Shown here piece by piece: positions 6,257-13,988 of a stretch of 26,321 bases of DNA (the stretch's first letter is position 1; the number at the start of each line of letters is the position of its first letter). The notes under the pieces are model-generated. The model was not told the origin of the DNA. It saw only the letters and a program-made list of their open reading frames with translations, and made no database searches. A program made the position numbers and the translations under genes. The stretch comes from Phascolarctobacterium_B sp045598345 (lineage in GTDB: Bacteria; Bacillota; Negativicutes; Acidaminococcales; Acidaminococcaceae): positions 1 through 26,321 of the forward strand of contig JAZLLX010000127.1 in NCBI GenBank assembly GCA_045598345.1, read 5' to 3'.

Positions 6257-7564
6257 TTGGACAGTATGACTTATACAGAAGCGTTGGCTTATTTAGATTC
6301 CTTAGGCAGGTTCGGTATCCGTTTGGGTATGGAACGGATTGAGGGACTACTGCGGGAATTGGGTAATCCTGAAAGAAAATTAAAAACAATTCATGTGGCC
6401 GGCACCAACGGCAAGGGCAGTGTTGCCACCATGATTACGGATATATTTTTGGCAAGCGGTTTGCATGTGGGCAAATTTACTTCTCCTCATCTGGTGAAGT
6501 ACAACGAGAGAATTGAACTGGATGGTAAAGACATTGCAGACGATGTTTTTGCCGCATATATTGGGAAAACAAAAATGGCGGCGGACGAGGTGCTGCGTAA
6601 AAAAGTTTGCGACCAGCCCACCCAGTTTGAAATTTTGACGGCGGCGACATTTTTGTTTTTTGCAGAACAAAAGGTTGATTACGGGGTTATAGAAGTTGGT
6701 TTAGGCGGTTTGTGGGATTCAACAAATGTAATTACACCGTTGGTAAGCGTAATCACCAATGTGGCTTTGGACCATACGGACAGATTGGGCAAGGACTTGC
6801 CCCATATTGCCATGCAAAAGGCAGGCATAATCAAAGAAAAAGTGCCGGCGGTTGTTGGTGCAGAAGGGGAAGAAACATTAGGCCCTATAGTGTCTGTTGC
6901 CATGTTCAAAGAGGCACCGGTTTATTTGTACGGCAAGGCCTTTCATGGCGAAGAAAAGACCAGTACAATGGCAGGGCAGACCTTTACTCTGTATGCGGGG
7001 AACAATTATCAAAGTGATTATGAAATTATGTTGTCCGGAGAGCATCAAATCCGCAACGCCTCCTTGGCCATTGTGGCGGCAAAGATTGTTTCCAAACAGG
7101 ATGGCAGAATAACGGAAGAGGCCTTGCATAAGGGAGTAAAAAACACAAAGTGGCCGGGACGGTTGGAACGTATCAGTGAAAACCCGGATGTGATTTTGGA
7201 CGGTGCCCATAATCCTAACGGAGCGGATGCGTTGCGTAAGGCCTTGGATAAATTTTATCCCAAGCAAAAGCGGACTTTTGTTTTTGGCATGATGGGGGAC
7301 AAGGCCATGGCTGATGTGATAAAAATTCTTTTCCGGCCTGAGGATAAGATTTATACAGTCCGGGCGGACGGTGGCCCCCGTGCCGCAGAGGCGGAGGACT
7401 TGGCAAAATTGGTTGGCAAGAACGCTGTGCCAATGGCCGACATACAAGATGCCTACCAGGCGGCATTGAAAGACAATGAGGGCATTGTTGTGGTTTGTGG
7501 AAGTTTGTACTTAATCGGGACATTCAAAAAAATGGTCAAAGAGCAAAGAACAAAGACCAAATAA
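6257..7564 (+). CDS. folC: Folylpolyglutamate synthase / dihydrofolate synthase
   Basis: The 435-residue protein has the Mur-ligase fold. The P-loop HVAGTNGKGSVA (residues 47-58), the FTSPHL motif that contacts folate, the ITNVALDHTDRLG stretch and DGAHNPNGADAL in the C-terminal domain are all present. It adds glutamate to dihydropteroate or tetrahydrofolate to make and retain folates in the cytoplasm. TTG at 6257 is taken as start because GAGGA (6246-6250) sits 6 bases upstream; an ATG at 6266 would be 15 bases away and loses three residues. It begins 2 bases after the fic stop, so folC, fic and the aminotransferase are probably co-transcribed. Confidence 0.93.
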   Translation: MDSMTYTEALAYLDSLGRFGIRLGMERIEGLLRELGNPERKLKTIHVAGTNGKGSVATMITDIFLASGLHVGKFTSPHLVKYNERIELDGKDIADDVFAAYIGKTKMAADEVLRKKVCDQPTQFEILTAATFLFFAEQKVDYGVIEVGLGGLWDSTNVITPLVSVITNVALDHTDRLGKDLPHIAMQKAGIIKEKVPAVVGAEGEETLGPIVSVAMFKEAPVYLYGKAFHGEEKTSTMAGQTFTLYAGNNYQSDYEIMLSGEHQIRNASLAIVAAKIVSKQDGRITEEALHKGVKNTKWPGRLERISENPDVILDGAHNPNGADALRKALDKFYPKQKRTFVFGMMGDKAMADVIKILFRPEDKIYTVRADGGPRAAEAEDLAKLVGKNAVPMADIQDAYQAALKDNEGIVVVCGSLYLIGTFKKMVKEQRTKTK

Positions 7565-7637
7565 GGATAATTTTGCTTCGCAAAATTTCCGATTATAATT
7601 AAGGGAATATTTTACAATAATCGGTCTTTGGTCTTTG
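7551..7637. repeat. Nested inverted repeats between folC and the lipid-kinase gene
   Basis: Three inverted repeats occur here. CAAAGACCAAA (7551-7561) pairs with TTTGGTCTTTG (7627-7637); inside, CCGATTAT (7589-7596) pairs with ATAATCGG (7617-7624), and AATTTTGC (7569-7576) pairs with GCAAAATT (7580-7587). The outer left arm overlaps the folC 3' end. There is no T run, so it is not a standard terminator. It could be an mRNA-processing hairpin or a small repeat element. Confidence 0.6.
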
Positions 7638-7656
7638 AAGAATTGGTAAATTAACT

Positions 7657-8595
7657 ATGGAGCGAGTAGATATTACTAAATTCAACAAAATATGGATTGT
7701 GTATAACCGCAACAGCGGCAAGCAGTTCTTTGCCAGTATGTTGGCAAGGGTGAATGAGGTGCGGCGGCTTTTGCATTTGACGGTGGGCGACAGCAAAAAA
7801 GTTGAGCTGATAAATGTCAAGCAGTTTTCCGAGTTGGATGATATTGCCAAAAACATTGTGGAGAAAAAAGTTGATTGGGTAGTTGTTGCCGGCGGAGACG
7901 GGACAATACGGGCATTGATTGAACGGGTTGTGAACTTAAATTATCGCCCATATTTTAGTGTATTCCCGGTAGGTACGGTGAACCTGGTTGCAAGGGAACT
8001 TTTGATATCCAAAGAACCGACCAAATGGATTAAACGCACTATAAAGGGATTTGTACACCCCGTGTCTTTTGCCCGTGCCAACGGGAATCTTTTTCTGACT
8101 GTGGCAGGCATCGGTTACGATTCCTTAATAGTGGATGCGGTATCGGAAACTGCTAAAAAACTTTTGAGCAAATTTGCCTATGTTTGGCAAGGGGCGGAAA
8201 TGTTACGGAAAGAATTGTTGCGTAAAAATTGGCAGTATGAGTTTTCGGTTCGTTTTGACGATGAAGATAGCTGGCGGAGTGCCAGCACGGTTTTTGTATG
8301 TAAGAGCCGGTATTATGCGGGGCGGTATATGTTGTTTGACAATGCCCGGTTAAGTGATAAAAATTTCAATGTGGTGCTTTTCAAAGGCAAGAAGGGGACG
8401 GACTTTATGCGTTATTCCGTGCTGATGGGTATGGAGTCCATTGGCATGGATGCCAGCATAGAGCGTTGTCAGGCAAAGAAGATTGCCATCAAATGCAATG
8501 TGCCTGATTTCCCCGCAGAGTTGGACGGTGATGTGGTCACCACCGCCCCACTGGAAATTGCAATGGACAATGAACCTTTGAAGTTTTTGGCATAG
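7657..8595 (+). CDS. Diacylglycerol kinase-like (YegS/DgkB-type) lipid kinase
   Basis: The protein has 312 residues and the DAGK catalytic fold. YNRNSGK (16-22), the nucleotide-binding VVAGGDGTIRA (residues 77-87) and FPVGTVNLVAREL (103-115) are in the expected order and spacing, and the C-terminal beta-sandwich region ends with VPDFPAELDGDVV, typical of these enzymes. Members phosphorylate diacylglycerol, sphingoid bases or phosphatidylglycerol at the membrane. The length matches the family. The ATG at 7657 lacks a good Shine-Dalgarno (AATTGG upstream), so the true start or a leader structure is uncertain. It is followed after 8 bases by a HipA-like kinase gene whose ribosome-binding site overlaps the stop of this one. 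Confidence 0.85.
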   Translation: MERVDITKFNKIWIVYNRNSGKQFFASMLARVNEVRRLLHLTVGDSKKVELINVKQFSELDDIAKNIVEKKVDWVVVAGGDGTIRALIERVVNLNYRPYFSVFPVGTVNLVARELLISKEPTKWIKRTIKGFVHPVSFARANGNLFLTVAGIGYDSLIVDAVSETAKKLLSKFAYVWQGAEMLRKELLRKNWQYEFSVRFDDEDSWRSASTVFVCKSRYYAGRYMLFDNARLSDKNFNVVLFKGKKGTDFMRYSVLMGMESIGMDASIERCQAKKIAIKCNVPDFPAELDGDVVTTAPLEIAMDNEPLKFLA

Positions 8596-8603
8596 GAGAA
8601 CAG

Positions 8604-9479
8604 ATGATTACTTTAACTAATTTGAGAGAAACCCCCAATGACTACGGCGGTTCAGAACTGAAAAAGGCGGTGTACATTGACGGCATAAGATATATGGTAA
8701 AATTTCCTGATCCGGCGAGAAAAAAGGATGCGGCAGAAAAGTATATCAACAATGTATTTTCGGAAGAAGTGGGATGCAGAATCTTTAGGGCGTTGGACAT
8801 TCCGACACAAGAAACTTTTTTGGCAAAATACATGGTCAATGGTAAAGAAAAAATTGTTGTTGTTTGTAAAGATTTTCGTCCGGAAGGAAGTCGTCTGATT
8901 GAGGCGGGGACTTTGGGACTTTCCAATGTGGAGAGTGGCAGGAAAATGACCCATTCCATAGAAGATGTGAGAGATTTTATACAATCGTTGAAGACAAGGG
9001 ATGAGGACAGGCAAAAATTTTTGCAGAGGTTTTGGGAAATTTTTGTGGTGGATACATTGTTGGGAAATGTGGACAGGCATTTGGGCAACTGGGGTTTTCT
9101 TGTTGATAGGGATGATAATTATGAGTTTGCCCCCGTGTATGATTGTGGTTCCACATTGGCACCATTGGACAGTGACAAAGAACTGGCAGATTTGTTGCAA
9201 GATGAAATTGAATTCAAGAACAAGGTTTACAACCTGTATCCGGTATATACTTTGGGAGGCAAGAAAATCCCTTACTACGATTTCTACAACAAAGGGATTA
9301 AGGAACTGAATGACGCCGTGTTAAAATTGGTGCCGAAAATAGATTTGACAAAAATCAACGAGTTAATTATGAATGTGGAAGCGATGTCGGAAGTGCGTAA
9401 AAAGTTTATGCAAAAATCTGTACAAATGAGATATGAACTTATTTTGTTGCCGGCGTTGCGTGAGTTAAAATTAAAGTGA
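8604..9479 (+). CDS. HipA/CtkA-like serine/threonine protein kinase
   Basis: This 291-residue protein resembles the compact HipA_C kinases typified by Helicobacter CtkA. The catalytic loop GNVDRHLGNWGFL holds Asp157 and Asn162, and Asp180 follows in PVYDCGSTL. The spacings of 5 and 23 residues equal those of Asp309, Asn314 and Asp332 in E. coli HipA. Lys33 (YMVKF) is a plausible ATP-contacting lysine. HipA relatives phosphorylate a cytosolic protein such as glutamyl-tRNA synthetase; the target here is unknown. TAGGAG, made of the previous stop and following bases, provides the ribosome-binding site. No hipB-type antitoxin is beside it, so it is not a standard hipBA pair. Confidence 0.75.
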   Translation: MITLTNLRETPNDYGGSELKKAVYIDGIRYMVKFPDPARKKDAAEKYINNVFSEEVGCRIFRALDIPTQETFLAKYMVNGKEKIVVVCKDFRPEGSRLIEAGTLGLSNVESGRKMTHSIEDVRDFIQSLKTRDEDRQKFLQRFWEIFVVDTLLGNVDRHLGNWGFLVDRDDNYEFAPVYDCGSTLAPLDSDKELADLLQDEIEFKNKVYNLYPVYTLGGKKIPYYDFYNKGIKELNDAVLKLVPKIDLTKINELIMNVEAMSEVRKKFMQKSVQMRYELILLPALRELKLK

Positions 9480-9516
9480 TTGTGGGGATTTTCGTTCCAA
9501 AATAATTTTTTGATGT

Positions 9517-9632
9517 AAAATCTGACTTGAGATTGCAAAAATCTGATTTAATATTAGGTCAGTTTTTGGTAAAATCAAGTCAGTTTTGGCGGTGTTTGAA
9601 AAAATTAACAGCAAAAACTTGTCTGACAAGTA
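9517..9632. promoter_or_regulatory. Half-site array and palindrome upstream of hydCBA
   Basis: Four related elements lie in order: AAAATCTGACTTGA (9517-9530) and AAAATCTGATTTAA (9538-9551) in one orientation, then TTAGGTCAGTTTTT (9554-9567) and TCAAGTCAGTTTT (9575-9587) in the other. A perfect 15-bp palindrome, ACTTGTC-T-GACAAGT, follows at 9618-9632 and shares the CTGAC core. A weak promoter (TTGAGA 9527-9532, TAATAT 9549-9554) overlaps the array. It may be an operator set or a leader RNA fold; the reader protein is unknown. Confidence 0.5.
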
Positions 9633-9657
9633 TTGATAAACTGCGAAGGAGGATGAA

Positions 9658-10122
9658 ATGGAAGCAAAAATTGATGCCAAAAAATTGGATGAGATTTTGG
9701 CAAAGTATGAAGGGCAGAAGGGTGTGCTGATTCCCATTATGCAGGATGTGCAAAATTTGTATAATTATTTGCCTAAGGCGGCGTTGGAGTACGTGAGCAA
9801 AAAACTGGATGTACCCATGGCGGAGATTTACGGGGTAGTTACTTTCTATTCCCTTTTCCATCTGAATCCCAGGGGCAAATACATTATCCGCTGCTGTCAG
9901 GGCACTGCCTGCCATGTGCGGGGCGGGGCAAGCATTTTGAATGCGTTGGAAGCGCAACTGGGAATTAAGCCGGGGGAAACAACAGCGGACGGCAGATTTA
10001 CCTTGGAAACTGTTGCTTGCCTGGGCGCCTGCGGTTTGGCACCGGTTATGCAGATTGATGAAGATACCCATGGCAGAATGACTGCAGAAAAAGTCGCTAA
10101 AGTTCTGGCGGAATATAAGTGA
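9658..10122 (+). CDS. hydC: NADH-linked [FeFe] hydrogenase, NuoE-like 2Fe-2S subunit
   Basis: The 154-residue thioredoxin-like ferredoxin matches HydC/NuoE in length and motif. The four ligands of one 2Fe-2S cluster are visible: Cys80 and Cys85 in CCQGTACHV, and Cys121 and Cys125 in CLGACGLAP. It passes electrons between the flavin subunit and the rest of the hydrogenase in the cytoplasm. GAAGGAGG precedes the ATG at 9658. The next gene starts about 10 bases after its stop, and the gene order C-B-A is that of bifurcating hydrogenases of anaerobic Firmicutes and Thermotoga. Confidence 0.93.
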   Translation: MEAKIDAKKLDEILAKYEGQKGVLIPIMQDVQNLYNYLPKAALEYVSKKLDVPMAEIYGVVTFYSLFHLNPRGKYIIRCCQGTACHVRGGASILNALEAQLGIKPGETTADGRFTLETVACLGACGLAPVMQIDEDTHGRMTAEKVAKVLAEYK

Positions 10123-10132
10123 GGTGAACAGC

Positions 10133-12007
10133 ATGAAATCTTTGGAAGATTTGCGTGCCTTAAGGGCAAAATATGAACAGGAAATTGCAACCGCCAATCA
10201 GGGGAAAGTGCTTCTTTGGATTGGTATGGGAACCTGCGGTATTGCGGCAGGGGCAAAACAGGTGGCAGAGGCCTTGGAAAAGGAAATCAAGGCACACAAT
10301 TTGCAAAATGTCATTATTAAACCCACCGGCTGTATTGGCATGTGCGAGCAGGAAGTTTTGGTAGATATCAAACGTCCGGGGGAGGCAAGGGTTACCTATG
10401 GCAAAGTAAAACCGGAGGATGTCAAGGCCTTGGTGGAAGAACATATTATTGCCGGCAAGGTTGTTCAAAAATTGGCGGTGGGCAGATACCCTGACGGGGA
10501 TGAGGACAAGGGGTATGCGGATGTTCCCAAATACAGCGATATTGATTTTTGCAAGAAACAGGTTCATTTGGTTTTGGAGCATTGCGGCGTAATCAATCCT
10601 GATTCTTTGACCGAATATGTGGCGGCAGGCGGCTATGAGGGATTGTGCAAGGCATTGACCACCATGACACCTGAAGCAGTTATTGACGAAGTCAAAAAAT
10701 CCGGTTTGCGTGGCCGTGGTGGCGGCGGTTTCCCCACAGGTATGAAATGGATGTTCGCCCATAATAGCAAAGCGGATCAGAAATATATCATTTGTAATGC
10801 TGACGAAGGTGACCCGGGGGCATTTATGGACCGTTCCGTTATGGAAGGGGACCCTCACCGCATGGTGGAAGGCATGGCCATTGGGGGTTATGCTATCGGC
10901 GCAACGGAGGGATATATTTATGCCCGTGCGGAATATCCTCTCGCAATCAAAAGGTTGACCAAGGCCATTGCGGATGCGGAAGCGGCAGGTTTCTTGGGTG
11001 ACAATATTTTCGGCAGCGGTTTCAGTTTCCGTTTGAAAATCAAACAGGGGGCCGGCGCTTTCGTTTGCGGTGAAGAAACAGCGTTGATGCAGTCCATAGA
11101 GGGCAAGCGGGGTATGCCCCGTCCCCGTCCGCCCTTCCCGGCGGTTTCCGGCTTGTGGGGCAAGCCCAGTAATATCAACAATGTGGAGACCTTTGCCAAT
11201 GTGGCAAAGATTATCGTTAATGGTGCCGACTGGTATGCCGGTATGGGAACCGAAGGCAGTAAGGGGACAAAGATTTTTGCTTTGACCGGCAAGATTAATC
11301 ACACCGGTTTGGCGGAAGTAAAAATGGGCACCACTATTCGTGAGATTATTTTTGATATTGGGGGCGGCATTGCCAATGGCAAAAAATTTAAGGCGGTGCA
11401 AATCGGCGGGCCTTCCGGCGGCTGCCTGCCTGAAAGTATGTTGGATTTGCCCGTTGATTATGACAGTTTGATTAAGGCGGGAGCCATGATGGGTTCGGGC
11501 GGTCTGGTAGTTATGGATGAAACCACTTGTATGGTGGATGTGGCTCGTTTCTTCTTGAACTTTACCCAGTCCGAGTCCTGTGGCAAATGTACTCCCTGCC
11601 GTGAAGGGACAAAGCGGATGCTGGAGATTTTGAACAGGATTGTGGATGGTAAGGGCCGTGAGGGTGATATTGAACTTTTGGAAGATTTGGCAGAAACCAT
11701 TAAAGACACTGCTCTTTGCGGTTTGGGTCAAACTGCACCTAATCCGGTTCTGGCGACCATCCGTTATTTCCGTGAGGAATATGAAGCACATATCAGGGAG
11801 CATCGCTGTCCGGCCGGCAGTTGCAGCGCTTTGACCAAGTTTGTCATCAGTGACCGTTGCAAGGGGTGCGGCCTTTGCAAACGGAATTGTCCTGTGGGGG
11901 CTATCAGCGGTGAAATGAAGGGACAACATCATATTGATTCCGCAAAATGTATTAAGTGCGGCGCTTGCTTTGCCAACTGCCCCTTTAAGGCGATTGACAG
12001 GGAGTAA
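10133..12007 (+). CDS. hydB: NADH-linked [FeFe] hydrogenase, NuoF-like flavoprotein subunit
   Basis: This 624-residue protein carries an N-terminal thioredoxin-like 2Fe-2S domain (cysteines in GTCGIAAG and GCIGMCEQ), then the NuoF core. The core shows SGLRGRGGGGFPTGMKW and NADEGDPGAFMDRSVMEG for FMN and NAD(H), CGEETALMQSIEGKRG, and SCGKCTPCREG for a 4Fe-4S cluster. The end adds two bacterial ferredoxin clusters (CKGCGLCKRNCP and CIKCGACFANCP). This layout and length match HydB of trimeric hydrogenases that couple NADH and ferredoxin oxidation to hydrogen formation. The ATG at 10133 is preferred since GAGGTG (10121-10126) lies 6 bases ahead; a GTG at 10124 lies inside that site. Confidence 0.93.
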   Translation: MKSLEDLRALRAKYEQEIATANQGKVLLWIGMGTCGIAAGAKQVAEALEKEIKAHNLQNVIIKPTGCIGMCEQEVLVDIKRPGEARVTYGKVKPEDVKALVEEHIIAGKVVQKLAVGRYPDGDEDKGYADVPKYSDIDFCKKQVHLVLEHCGVINPDSLTEYVAAGGYEGLCKALTTMTPEAVIDEVKKSGLRGRGGGGFPTGMKWMFAHNSKADQKYIICNADEGDPGAFMDRSVMEGDPHRMVEGMAIGGYAIGATEGYIYARAEYPLAIKRLTKAIADAEAAGFLGDNIFGSGFSFRLKIKQGAGAFVCGEETALMQSIEGKRGMPRPRPPFPAVSGLWGKPSNINNVETFANVAKIIVNGADWYAGMGTEGSKGTKIFALTGKINHTGLAEVKMGTTIREIIFDIGGGIANGKKFKAVQIGGPSGGCLPESMLDLPVDYDSLIKAGAMMGSGGLVVMDETTCMVDVARFFLNFTQSESCGKCTPCREGTKRMLEILNRIVDGKGREGDIELLEDLAETIKDTALCGLGQTAPNPVLATIRYFREEYEAHIREHRCPAGSCSALTKFVISDRCKGCGLCKRNCPVGAISGEMKGQHHIDSAKCIKCGACFANCPFKAIDRE

Positions 12008-12018
12008 GGAGGAAGATT

Positions 12019-13743
12019 ATGGCAATGGTAAATGTAACAATAGACAACAAGAAATACAATGTGCCCGAAGGAATGAGCGTGCTTCAGGCCTGCAAGATGA
12101 ACGGTATATATATTCCAACCCTTTGCTACCACCCGGAGTTGACACCGGAGGGGGCTTGTCGTTTGTGCGTGGTTGAAGTGAACACGGCAAAGACATTGGT
12201 GGCATCCTGCGTTTATCCCGTGGCAGAGGGAATGATTATCAAGACCAATACGGAACGGGTGCGGAAAGCACGCCGTACCATTGTGGAGTTGCTGCTTACC
12301 AATCATCCGAAGGATTGTCTGACCTGTCAGAAATCCGGCAACTGTGAATTGCAAAAAATTGCCCAACAGTTGGGCGTGCGGGAATTGCGTTTTGAAGGCG
12401 GGGAACGCCGTCATCATGTCAAAGATGAAAGCAATCCTTCATTGGTGCGTGACCCGGAGAAATGTATTCTTTGCGGCCGTTGCGTCCGTATCTGTCGTGA
12501 AGTGCAGGGCATGAATGTGTATGGCTTCCAAAAGCGTGGCTTCAATACTTTGGTAGCACCGGCTTTTGATTGTGGCCTGGGTGATGTGGCTTGCAGTTTG
12601 TGCGGCCAGTGTGCAACGGTCTGCCCCACTGGTGCCATTGTGGAACGGGATGACACGGATAAAGTGTGGCAAGCGCTCAATGACCCGGAGAAGATTGTTC
12701 TGGTGCAAATGGCCCCTTCCGTCAGAGTGGCTTTGGGTGAGGAAATGGGTATGCCCGTTGGCAGTATCGTCACCGGCAAAATGGTGGCGGCGTTGCGTAG
12801 AATGGGCTTTGATTATGTTTTTGACATTAATTTTGCCGCCGACCTGACCATTATGGAGGAGGGTTATGAATTTATACATCGTCTGAAGAACAAAGGCGTG
12901 TTGCCCATGATTACTTCCTGCAGTCCCGGCTGGGTCAACACTTTGGAACTGAAGTTCCCCGGACTTATTCCCCATCTTTCTACAGCAAAATCTCCGCAGG
13001 GAATGTTTGGCGCCATTGCCAAAACATATTTTGCAGAGAAAGCAAAAATTGACCCTGCCAAGATTGTGACGGTTTCCATTATGCCTTGTACCGCAAAAAA
13101 ATATGAGGCGGCAAGACCGGAACTTTCCGACAGCGGATTCACGGACATTGATATTGTAATTACTACCCGTGAGTTGGGAAGGATGATGCGTTCTTTGGAT
13201 ATGGATTTTGTCAATTTGCCGGAAGAAGAATTTGATTCACCTTTGGGCAGCGGCACCGGTGCGGCAGTAATCTTCGGCACTACCGGTGGCGTTATGGAAG
13301 CGGCTTTGCGGACTGTGGCGGAAGTGGTGACCGGCAAGAGTTTTGACAAGGTTGATTACACAGCGGTGCGTGGCATGGAAGAAACAAGGGAGGCAGTTAT
13401 TCCCGTTGGGGATTTGCAGGTAAAGGTGGCGGTGGTGCACACATTGAAAGCGGCACAGGAAATGTGCAAGCGGGTGGTGGCAGGTACTGCCGACTATCAC
13501 TTCATTGAGATTATGGCCTGTCCGGGCGGATGTATCGGCGGCGGCGGCCAGCCGGTTCCTGTTGATTTCATGAAACGCATGAAACGGCAGGAAGCGCTCT
13601 ATACTGCAGATGAAAAAAGTAAATTGCGTAAATCTCATGAGAACCCGGATATCAAGACCTTGTACAAGGAATTTTTGGGAGAACCGTTGGGAGAGAAATC
13701 TCATAAATTGTTGCATACCACGTTCAAAAACAGACAGAAATAA
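12019..13743 (+). CDS. hydA: NADH-linked [FeFe] hydrogenase, catalytic subunit
   Basis: The protein has 574 residues. Its order is: a 2Fe-2S domain (Cys36, Cys47, Cys50, Cys64), a His-ligated 4Fe-4S site (His96, Cys100, Cys103, Cys109), two ferredoxin 4Fe-4S motifs (CILCGRCVRICR, CSLCGQCATVCP), the H-cluster domain, and the small-subunit-like C-terminus (YKEFLGEPLGEKSHKLLH). The three H-cluster signatures are intact: TSCSPGW with Cys301, MPCTAKK with Cys357, and MACPGGCIGGGG with Cys501 and Cys505. It lacks the extra C-terminal 2Fe-2S domain of Thermotoga HydA. AAGGAGG precedes the ATG. The maturases HydE, HydF and HydG are not in the window. No convincing terminator follows. Confidence 0.95.
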   Translation: MAMVNVTIDNKKYNVPEGMSVLQACKMNGIYIPTLCYHPELTPEGACRLCVVEVNTAKTLVASCVYPVAEGMIIKTNTERVRKARRTIVELLLTNHPKDCLTCQKSGNCELQKIAQQLGVRELRFEGGERRHHVKDESNPSLVRDPEKCILCGRCVRICREVQGMNVYGFQKRGFNTLVAPAFDCGLGDVACSLCGQCATVCPTGAIVERDDTDKVWQALNDPEKIVLVQMAPSVRVALGEEMGMPVGSIVTGKMVAALRRMGFDYVFDINFAADLTIMEEGYEFIHRLKNKGVLPMITSCSPGWVNTLELKFPGLIPHLSTAKSPQGMFGAIAKTYFAEKAKIDPAKIVTVSIMPCTAKKYEAARPELSDSGFTDIDIVITTRELGRMMRSLDMDFVNLPEEEFDSPLGSGTGAAVIFGTTGGVMEAALRTVAEVVTGKSFDKVDYTAVRGMEETREAVIPVGDLQVKVAVVHTLKAAQEMCKRVVAGTADYHFIEIMACPGGCIGGGGQPVPVDFMKRMKRQEALYTADEKSKLRKSHENPDIKTLYKEFLGEPLGEKSHKLLHTTFKNRQK

Positions 13744-13769
13744 AAATAAGTGTAATATGGCATATCTAC

Positions 13770-13821
13770 GCAAAATATAAATCTTTTAATATAAAAATAT
13801 GGGATATTTTGTATATTTTGC
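13770..13821. repeat. Long-range inverted repeat after hydA
   Basis: GCAAAATATA (13770-13779) and TATATTTTGC (13812-13821) can pair around a 32-base AT-rich loop. It lies between hydA and the propionate block. No T run follows, so its role as a terminator is doubtful. Confidence 0.35.
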
Positions 13822-13923
13822 CAAATCTAATGTAATTATATATAGAAAAATAACAGCGTCAGGTGTATGACCAAAGAAAAATAAAAAAAAATTGTTGCCT
13901 TAGTGGCAAAAAATGCTTGAATA

Positions 13924-13932
13924 TGTTATAAT
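13924..13932 (+). promoter_or_regulatory. Extended -10 promoter of the succinate-propionate block
   Basis: TG-T-TATAAT at 13924-13932 is an extended -10 element with no good -35 hexamer at the right distance. Start of transcription near 13939 would give a leader of about 50 bases with a small GGGC/GCCC hairpin (13947-13957), followed by GAGGAGGAAGG before the CoA-transferase start. Confidence 0.55.
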
Positions 13933-13988
13933 GTTGACAACAAAAAGGGCTCAGCCCGAAAAAAAATATTTTTACGAGGAGGAAGGAA

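Noticed and set aside
8604..9479. Standard hipBA toxin-antitoxin pair
   Set aside because: No small HTH HipB-type gene is adjacent; the upstream gene is a lipid kinase and the downstream gene is hydC.
9517..9632. Rex (NADH-sensing) operator upstream of hydCBA
   Set aside because: No TTGTGAA-N6-TTCACAA-like sequence is present; the CTGAC-core half-sites are different.
10160..11932. A 590-codon open frame antisense to hydB
   Set aside because: It is a shadow of the codon bias of a strongly conserved gene; the sense frame has all Fe-S, FMN and NADH motifs. The same applies to long antisense frames under the CoA-transferase, mutase and mmdA genes (for example 15637-17142 and 19034-20932).
13934..13939. 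TTGACA as the -35 of the CoA-transferase promoter
   Set aside because: It lies after the TATAAT box, and no -10-like hexamer is found 17 bases downstream of it.
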